Positions 1 through 9,300 of a stretch of 12,274 bases of DNA are shown in pieces. Below the pieces are notes generated by a model. The model saw nothing but the letters and a program-made list of their open reading frames with translations. It ran no database searches and was not told the DNA's origin. This stretch comes from Bacteroidetes bacterium UBA2322 (GTDB lineage Bacteria; Bacteroidota; Bacteroidia; Chitinophagales; UBA2359): the NCBI GenBank assembly GCA_002345145.1, contig DDVC01000113.1, forward strand, positions 1 to 12,274, given 5' to 3'. Positions within the stretch are counted from its first letter, which is position 1, and every line of letters starts with the position of its first letter. A program made the translations under genes and the position numbers.

Positions 1-12
1 ACACCTCTTTGA

Positions 13-243
13 CCTCAAAGAACAGTAACTAAGCCTCAAAGAACAGTAACTAAGCCTCAAAGAATAGTAACTAAACCTCAAAGAACAGTAACTAAACCTC
101 AAAGAACAATAACTAAGCCTCAAAGAACAGTAACTAAACCTCAAAGAACAGTAACTAAACCTCAAAGAACAGTAACTAAACCTCAAAGAACAGTAACTAA
201 GCCTCAAAGAACAGTAACTAAACCTCAAAGAACAGTAACTAAA
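13..243. repeat. 11-copy tandem array of a 21-bp direct repeat
   Basis: The unit is CCTCAAAGAACAGTAACTAA followed by A or G. Eleven copies abut without spacers, starting at 13, 34, 55, 76, 97, 118, 139, 160, 181, 202 and 223. Only two internal substitutions occur: C to T at 65 in copy 3, and G to A at 109 in copy 5. The last base of the unit is G in copies 1, 2, 5 and 9 and A in the others. The near identity suggests recent expansion or active homogenisation. There are no spacers, so it is not a CRISPR array. It lies about 110 bp beyond the 3' end of the giant minus-strand gene. Its function is unknown; it could be a slippage-prone minisatellite with no function. Confidence 0.97.
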
Positions 244-267
244 CGCGAGATAGGCGTTAAAGTTTTA

Positions 268-282
268 AAACCTATAAGGTTT
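268..282 (-). terminator. weak hairpin downstream of the giant gene (possible terminator)
   Basis: AAACCT at 268-273 and AGGTTT at 277-282 form a 6-bp stem with a 3-base loop, about 70 bases past the stop codon of the giant gene. It overlaps the perfect palindrome GTTTTAAAAC at 262-271. On the minus strand the stem runs into a short T/A-rich tract, but it is AT-rich and would be unstable. A second 5-bp pair, CGGCA at 313-317 with TGCCG at 334-338, is weaker still because of its long loop. Nothing else is recognisable in the 244-352 spacer. This is the best terminator candidate seen, not a convincing one. Confidence 0.25.
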
Positions 283-352
283 ATCGCTATTGTTTGTAGT
301 GGCACAAAACATCGGCAGGTTTTTATATGTATGTGCCGGTATTTAAAAACAA

Positions 353-3300
353 CTATCGCACCAGCGTAACATTACCCTTCAAAAACTCTTGTTTTCCATC
401 GGTAAAAGTGGCGTTTACGTAAAACACATACACGCCCAATTCTGCATCAACGCCATTGTTTGTACCGTCCCAGCCTTGTAAAATATCGGTAGTTTTGGTT
501 TCAAACATGCGCTTACCCCAGCGGTCGTACACATACATTTCTATTTCGGCAATGTTTGCTCCCCACACGCGGAACACATCGTTTACCCCATCTGCGTTGG
601 GTGAAAAGGCGTTGGGAATAAGCAGGGCGTTTTGCCTGATTACCGTAATGGTTGCCTGTGCCGTAGCTGTGCAGCCTGCCGCGTTGGTAGCGGTAACGGT
701 GTAGGTAGTGGTTTGGGTAGGTTGCACGGTGGGGTTGCTGCCGGTTAGCCCTTGCCATGTAAGGGTTACAGCATCGCCGCCGGTAGAGGTAGCCGTTGCG
801 GTAAGGGATACGCTTTGCCCTTCGGCAATGGTTTGGTTGGGGGTAATATCGGTAATGGTAACGGCAGAAACGGCTATGTTTACCGCCGCAGTGTCGGCAC
901 AAAGTCCTTCATTATATATCACCCAGTAAGTAGCATTGGCAGTGGGCGAAACGGTGGCGGTTATGGGGCTGCCACCCAAAGCGGGGTTTTGGCTGTACCA
1001 GTTAAAACTGCCCGATAAGTCGGCTTGTTGCAAGGCGCTTAGGTCAAAAGTTTCGCCGGCGCAAATGGTTTGGTCGGGCAGGGCATTAAGGGTGGGTGGG
1101 TTGGTAAAACTCACCGGTGTGCCGGCAGCTACCGACAGGCAAATATCGGTAAAGTCCACGCCGCCTGCGCCATCGGGATTACCCGCCACTGCCGAAACAT
1201 AGTAGGTTACCCCTGCCTGCAACAATGGCGGAGCTATGGTAAACGTGCCGTTTTCGTTTTGAGCCAATACCGTACCTAATGCGGTGCTGCTGCCGGTGTG
1301 CAATACGTAGGTTAGTGCATCAAAATCGTCAAAAAACTCGTCGCCGTTGTTGGTTATGGTTATTTCGCCGCCACCGCAGAGGGTTATGGGCGTAAGGGGC
1401 ATGGTGCCGGCAAAGGTAACGCAAGCGCAATCAAATGAGCCTTGTACCACCACCGGCTCGCAAACGCTGCCATCGGTAATGGTGATGTTGTAGGGGCTGC
1501 CCGATGCTATGGGTAGGGAGGTGAAAACGCCGGTGGTGGCATCAAACGTGCCCGATGTGCCGGTAAAGGCATAACCCGCCGCATTTCCGCCCGATAGGGT
1601 GAACGACACCGTGTAGGTAAGCCCAAAACACTCCGTATTTTGGTTGCTCACTGCCAACTGTTCGGCAAAACTCACTTGTACGGCATCATTGCCATCGCAG
1701 TTGCCCGATGCGCCGGTTACTGTCCACACAAAGGTATAACTGCCATAAGTAGGCACGGTGGCGGTGGCAGTAGCGCTGTTGGGGTTAGAGAAGGTAACGC
1801 CGGCATCGGGGCTACTCCAAGCGCCGTTGTTTAGCGGGGTAGCAGATAGGGCGTAGGTGAGTCCGCAGGTTTGCGCATCGGGTCCGGCATTTACCACCGG
1901 CGTATCGGTAAAGGTAATTGCCACGTCATCGGCATTGGTACAGCCGTTTATATCGGTTACGGTGTAGGTAAAGGTATAGCTGCCAAAGTTTGGCACGGTG
2001 GCGGTGGCAGTAGCGCTGTTGGGGTTAGAGAAGGTAACGCCTGCATTGGGGCTGCTCCATGTGCCGCCGGTGGCGGGGGTGGCGTTTAGGGCGTAAAATA
2101 GGTCGCAAGTGCTATCGTCTAAACCGGCATTTACCGTTATGGGCACACTTTCTACTACAACAACACTTGCCGAGGCGGTACAGCCTGCCACATCGGTTAT
2201 GGTAACACTATACATACCACCGGCAAATACCAACATATCGGGCGTGTTCATGGCGCCGGGCATCCACAAATACTGTGCATAACCGGGCGTTGCCGATAGG
2301 GTAGTGGTTTCGCCCGGGCAAATTTGCAGATTGCCTCCAATGGTTAGCGGCGGCGGCGGACAGGTACAATCGGGGCTGATGCCGCTTACCACCGCCGGCG
2401 GACAAACCGGCGAGCCCGACTCAATAAAGAAGTTGTAAGGCGCGCCTACCGGCAGGGTTTCGGTATAAACATTGCCAAAAACGGGGTTGCCGTTTACAAT
2501 GTAGGGAGGCAGCCCACCAATTAGGTTAATGGTTACGGTGTAGGAGCCGGGTGTGGGGTCGCAAACTGCCACTTCAAATGCTTGGAGGGGTTCTATAAAA
2601 TGGTAAATTTTATCGGCAAAGGTAGCGCCGCAGCCTTGCAAGGGGCAGTTGGCGGGCAAATCGCAAACCCAGCGGAAACGGTATCTGCCAAAGGGTGTTA
2701 CGGTAACGGTTACATCGGGGGTAAATTCATCGGGCACAAAACTAACCGATGCTGCCGATTGCGGTCCGTCTAAAAACTCCCATTCCCAGTGGCAAGTGCC
2801 GGCTATGGGCGCACAGTCTATACCCAATGCTGCCAAAATGTTGTTCCACTCTGTACCTCCCGCCGGGCAATCGCTCACCGAACACAAGCTGCCTACTACC
2901 GATGCGGGGGTAATGCCCACGCTGTTGCCGCAAACGTTTTCCTCTTCGGGCGGGCAAGCGCCTATTACTTCGGGGGCATCAACAAAACCCACTTGAACCG
3001 TATCGGGGGTTTGGCATAAGCCGTTGTTTTCTGTCCATATAAAATCATACACGCCGCAGTCATCTACCGTAACAAGGGTATTGGGGGTATTGGGGTTGGT
3101 AAATACTACGTTACCGGCGCCATTGTAGCTCCAACTGCCCGATATGCCGCTTGCCGCAAGCGGATACACATAACCACATACAACAGCATCTTGCCCGGCA
3201 TTGGCTGTGGCGGGCTGGGCTACGGTAATGGTAATGGCTGCCTCGCCGGTGCAGGTGGCGCTGTTGCTCACTGTTACGCTGTATGTGCCCGATTGGGTAA

Positions 3301-6300
3301 CGGTAATGCCGGAGGTAGTTTCGCCGCCCGGCGCCCAACTATAACTGCCAAAACCCGCGCCGGCATCTAAAACCGTGTTTTGGCAGGCAGGGGTTTCTAA
3401 AATAACCGGATTGAGCGATGTACTTTCTGTTACCGATACCGATGCCGAGCCGGTGCAGCCCGCTGCATTGGTTACAGTTACACCATAAGTACCGGCGGCA
3501 TTAACGGTAGTACTTTGGGTAGTTGCGCCGCCTGTCCACAAGTAGCTTGTAAAACCGGCGGTGGCGTTTAGCGTGGTGTTATCGCCGGTGCAGAAGGTGG
3601 TAGAGCCGCCTATGTTTACGGTAGGGGCAGCGTTTACAGTTACACTTAGGCTTGCCGATGCGGTACAGCCGTTGCCATCGGTAACGGTAACGCTATGTGC
3701 GCCGGCTGCGTTGGTGGTGATGCTTTCGGTGGTTTCGCCGGTATCCCAAAGGTAGGCAGTATAACCCGATGATGCTGTGAGTGTGGTGGTTTCGTAACTA
3801 CAGATGCCGAGATTGCCGCTAATGGTGGGCGGTGTAGTGGTAAATGGAGCAGCATTTACCGTAGCCGAACCGGTGCAGTTATTGCCATCGGTAACGGTTA
3901 CGCTGTAATTGCCCGATGCAGTTACGGCAAGTGTTTGCGCTGTTGAGCCGTCTTGCCACGTATAAGCGGCATAACCGGCTCCGGCATCAAGGGTAATGCC
4001 GCTGCTGCCCGGACAAAAACCGACATTGCCCAATATAACCGGCGCAGGCGGTGTATTGACCGTAACGGCAGCATTGGCGTAACCCTCGCAACCCGATGCA
4101 AGGCTAACTGTAACCAAATAAACGCCCGATGCCGTAACGGTAAGCGTTTGCCCTGTGGAGCCGTCTTGCCACAAATAGGCGGCATAACCGGCTCCGGCAT
4201 CAAGGGTAATGGTTTCGCCGGTGCAAATTGGGTTATTGCCGGTAATGGCGGGTTGGGGTTGTGCCACTACGGTTATGGCAGCGCTGCCCTGTACGGCGCC
4301 GGTACAGTGGGCATCGGTAAGGGCGGTAAGGGTATAGGTAATATCGGCAGCGGGGCTAACCTGTACGGTATGCTGCGAGGTATTGGCTATTTCGGTATAG
4401 GTATTGCCGGCGTTGTCGGTATAGGTAAGGTTGTAGGGCGGGGTGCCGGTAAGGGTAAAGGTGAGGTTGGTGGCATCGCCGGCGCAAATGGTGGCATTGC
4501 CGCTGAGGGTAGCGGTAGGAATGGGGAAAAATACCACCGGCGTACCCGGCGCTACGCTCAGGCAGGGGTCGGTAACATCTATAAAGCCGGCTCCGTTGTT
4601 GTTAGCAGCCACCAGCGAAATATAATAGGTAACGCCATACTGCATGGGCGGAGCAAAGGCAAAACTGCCCGATGCAGGATTGGAGGCAATAATAGTACCC
4701 AAAACGCCGCCGCTGTTGGTATGCAGCACATACACGGCTATATCATCGGGTTCAAGGGTTTGGTTACCGTTGTGCAGGGCGGTAAAGGTTTGTCCGGTAT
4801 CGCAAAGCGTGTTGGGGGTGGTATTGGTCATGGTGCCGGCATCGGTGGTGCAGTTGCACAGTACAGGGTTGCCGTTAATTACCACCGGCGCGCAGTTGTT
4901 GGCATCGGTTAGGGTAAAATTGTACCCGCTGCCCGATGGTATGGTATTGCTGGTAAACGTATAAACGCCGCCCGATTGGGTAATGCTGCCCGATACTGAG
5001 CCGGTAACGTTATAAGTAGCCGCATTGCCGCCCGATAGGTTAAAGGAAACGGTAAACCCATCGTTGGTGGCATTGCACTGGGTAGAAAGGTTGTTATAGA
5101 CGGGTGAATCTAACAAACTCACCGTTGCGCTGCCCGATAGGTTGGTTGCCACGCAGCCGTTGCCATCGGTTACGCCGGTAAGGGAGTAGGTGGTATTGGC
5201 GGTGGGTGTTACGCTAATGGCAGCGGGGCTGGCAGTGGCAGTATGGGTAAATGTGGCGGCGCCATTGGTATAAGTAATTGTCCAATTGGGTGTGCCGGTA
5301 AGGGTTACGGTTATGTTGGCGCTGCTGCCCGGGCAAATGGCGGCATTACCGCTTAGGGTAGCCGTAGGCAGGGGCAGTACGGGTATAGATACCGATGCGG
5401 CATCGGTACAGCCGGTTGTGTTATCGGTAAATACCGCCCAGTACTCATTGCCGGGTGCGGGTGTTACCTGTGCCGGCGCTAACTGCCCCAGCGTAGGGTT
5501 GCCCTCAAACCAAGTAAATAAGCCGTTGCCGGCGCCTTGCAGTGTACTGAGGGTTACTGGTTCGCCGGCACATACGGCGGTGGGGGCATTGAGGGTAAAC
5601 ACGGGCTGCGGCGATACAGGTATGAACACAAAGGCAGAATCTTGGCAGCCGGTAGCGGCATCGGTAAACAAGAGCCAAACGATGTTGCTGGTTGAAAACG
5701 AAATGGGGTCGGTTATTAAATTGCCCGATGAGGGTTCGGCATCGTACCATTCATAAATGCCCGGCTCTATGCCGTTGAGCGTAGTTAGGTTAAGGCTTTG
5801 CCCTATGCACAAGGGCGAGGGCTGAATATAACTAAGCGCCGGCGCCGGAGCAGGGGTTAAAACTACTTCGGCGGTGGCTTGGCAGCCGGTAAGGGCATCG
5901 GTAAATACTACCCAAACGGAGGTGGCAGCCGTTACGCTTATCGGGGAGGTAATGAGATTGCCTGCGTTTGGCGCATCGTACCAAAGGTAAGTACCGTTTT
6001 GTGAGCCGTTGAGTAGGTTTACGTCTATGGTTTCGCCGGCGCACACTACCGGCGGGGGCAGCGTACTCACCACCAGCTCCGGCGTGTAGGTAAAGGGCAC
6101 TTGCTGCCCGGCTGTGCAACCGGTGGCGGCATCGGTAAACTGTACCCACAAGGTAACATCGGCAGTAAGGGTAATATCGGTAAGTGGGTTGCCTGCCGGG
6201 GCTTGGGCATCGTACCATTCAAAAGCGCCGTTGCCTGTGCCGTTTAAGGTACTGAGTACAATGCTCTCGCCCGGGCAGGGCAGCGGGGGCGGGTTAATGG

Positions 6301-9300
6301 TAAACACCGGTTGGGGGGCAAGGGTAATGGTTACCTCTGCCTCGTTCTGGCAGCCCGAACCGTTTTGGGTAAACAATACCCAGAACGAGGTATTGGCGGT
6401 AATGGTAACGGGTGCGGTAATAAGGTTGCCCGATGCGGGTTGGGCATCGTACCACTCAAAAGCGCCGTTGCCTGTACCGTTTAGGGTAGTGAGGTCTAAG
6501 GTTTCGCCGGTGCAGGGGGTAGGCGGCGGGTTGGTGGTAAAAGTGGGGGTGGTAATGTTGATGGTTAAGGGCTCTTCATCGGCGCAGCCGGTAGTGGCAT
6601 CGGTAGCTTGCAGCCAGTAGGTGATGCCGCCGGTAGCAGTGGCGGTAATGGTGGGTGTTGCGCCTAAGTTAGTACCGGTAGCGGGTGTTCCGGCAAACCA
6701 AGTAAAGGTTACATTGGGTAGGGCAGGGGTGAGGCTGCTCAGGTCTATTGTTTCGCCCTCGCAAGCATCGGTTTGGAGGGGTGGCAACACAGGGCTTGGG
6801 TGGAGGGTAAGGGAATAAGTAACCGTAATGGGGCAAACCGATGTGGGCGCGCCGGCAGTATTGTAGGTGATGGTATAACTGCCCGATGAGCTTGCATCTA
6901 CATTTATGATGCCCGATGCGCTCATGGTTAATCCGGCAGGGGCGGCGGTAAACGTGCCGCCCTGCACACCCGTTATGTTGGGCGCAAGGGTAAGCGCTTG
7001 CCCTTGGCAGAAATTAACGCCCGGATAACTGAGGGTAGCCACATCATCGGCGCCGGTGGCAGGTACGTTTACATTGAGGGTGGCGGTGCAGTTATTGGCA
7101 TCGGTAACGGTAACGGTGTAGTTGCCGCTTTGCAAACCGGTTTGGTTGTTGCCGGCGGCGGTAAACCCATTGGGTCCGCTAACGGCAAAGGTATAGGCAG
7201 AGCTGTTGCCGCCGGTAGCGTCCACCAAAAATGAGCCGTTGTTGGCGGTAGAGCAGGTATTGGGGGTAACTTCTAACAACTGCAACTGCACCGGCGCGGG
7301 TCCGAAAATGGAAAAACTGACTACCGATGTGCAACCGGCAGCGCTTACCGTAACGGTGTAGTTGCCGGCTGCCAACCCTGCGGCAGAGGCGGTATTGCTT
7401 ACATTGGGGCTCCACGCATAACTATACGGCGGGGCGCCGCCTACTACGCCTATGGTGGCTGTGCCATCGGCAGCGCCGCTGCAACCGGCGGTGGTATTGT
7501 TTTGCACAAATGCCGACAGACTGCCTGCGCCCGGGTTTACATTTACGCTTTGTGTTACTTGGCAACCGCTTACGTTATCGGTAACGGTAACGGTGTAGCT
7601 GCCTACGGCAAGGTTGCTCAGGTTGGGGGTAAAGGCATCGGGTATATTATCGTTGTTGGTATCCCATGCGTAACTGAAATTACCACTTCCGCCGCTTACG
7701 CTGCTGTTTACCGCTCCATTGGGCGTACATACGGCATTGGTAGCCGTGAGCGACACGGTAGGCGGAGGCAGTACGGTTACGGTTATGTTTTGGGTAACCA
7801 CACAGTTGCCACTGGCGCTGAGGGCAGTAACTTGGTAAGTAGTGGTGGCGGTGGGATTTGCCGTTACGGTAGTACCGGTGGCGGGGGTAACACTGCTTGC
7901 AGGCGACCACTCAAAAGTTGCCGCCGTGCCTGTTACCGATAGTGTTACAGCGCCGCCCTGACAGGTATTTTGCGGGCTTGCCGTAACGGAAGTGATTACC
8001 GGCAAGGGGTCAACTATGAGTGTTATTTGTTTGGAGGGTGATGGACCGCAACAGTCGGTAACAATGTAGTGGGTAATGGTAAACGTGCCGGGTGTATTAA
8101 AGGTAAGCCCCGATACCGATTGGAAATTAGGACCGTCATAAGTATTGGGGGCTACGGCGCCGCCAAAATTCCAGTGGTAGGTTAAGCCGTAGGTAACGGT
8201 ACTGGTAAATGAAGCGGCATCGCCTTGGCAAACAAAGTATTGGTCGGGTATGCCGGTGGGGTTGGCGGTGGTGAGTATGCCGGGCGGGGCAGAGCCATCT
8301 ATGGCTATGTTGTGAAAGCCTACGTACTGATGCGGACCTAAAACGGGCGTTTTGCGTCCGGTGCCGGTATATTGGGTTACCGCGCCGGGAGGGTTGGTAG
8401 CGCCTGCGCCAAGGTTGGTAAACGGACCACCGGTGTAGGTTACATTGGTATAAGTACAGGAAACATTACTTACAGTAATAACCGGCTGTGCGGCAAGGTT
8501 AAACACTATGGGGCTGTTAAAGCCTGCTGCCATAGCTTGTGGCGCGCCGTTAACTTGCACTTGCGGCAGTGCGCCTTGCACGGCTATACGGGAGCTAACG
8601 CCCGGCGCGCCGGGCTGTCCGTTTCCGCCTGCGCCGCCTGCTCCACCGGCGCCGCCGTTTCCGCCGGTGCGGGTAGTACTACCTCCAATAATAGGCGTAC
8701 AGGTACGTGAAGTTCCTGCCGAACCGGCGGTGCCAAGTGTACCCTGCTGCCCGTTGCCGGGTAGCCCACCGTTAGCCACAGGCGTTAGCGCTATGTTACA
8801 GTCAATAAAACTGCCACCACCATTATTAACCAAATATGCTCCAAAAGAGCCGCCACCGCCAAAACCGCCTGTGCCGCCTGCCCCGCCAAAACCGCCGCCG
8901 CCACCTGCACCCCCTGCGGCATTACCGGAAAAAGAGCCTGAGCAACAAGTACCCGTTGCAGCGCCGCCGCCGCCACCACCACCGCCGCCACCGGTTCCAT
9001 TGCCCCCCGATGCGCTCTGCGTTGCCGGAACAAAGAAAGGGTAATTCATAGCGGGTGCCGGTGGCGCTGCCGCCGGCGCATTAGCGCCTGCCGGACCGGG
9101 CTGTCCGTTTGAGCCATTATTGCCGTTATTGCCAGATGAACCGCAACCCAAAGTGCAGCCTGTTCCATTCCCTCCTGCTCCTCCACTGCCGCCTGCACCG
9201 CCGCCACCGGCTACTGTTTGTCCGGTAGTGCCTGCTGCGCCCGCATTATTGCAGCCCGAACCTTGTGCGCCGCCGTTGCCGCCGTTGCCACCGGCAGAAC

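Noticed and set aside
13..243. CRISPR array
   Set aside because: The 21-bp units abut directly with no spacers, and no cas gene is present.
313..338. CGGCA/TGCCG inverted pair as the terminator of the giant gene
   Set aside because: The stem is 5 bp with a 16-base loop and no T-tract, so it is too weak to support.
3953..4912. Long plus-strand open frame of 319 codons
   Set aside because: It is antisense to the giant gene in a region rich in GTN/ACN codons. Its translation is a compositionally odd, domain-less string and it has no independent start context.
8508..9044. Plus-strand open frame rich in proline (178 codons)
   Set aside because: It is the reverse complement of the Gly-rich coding region, since GGN codons read as CCN-type on the other strand. 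It is a compositional shadow.
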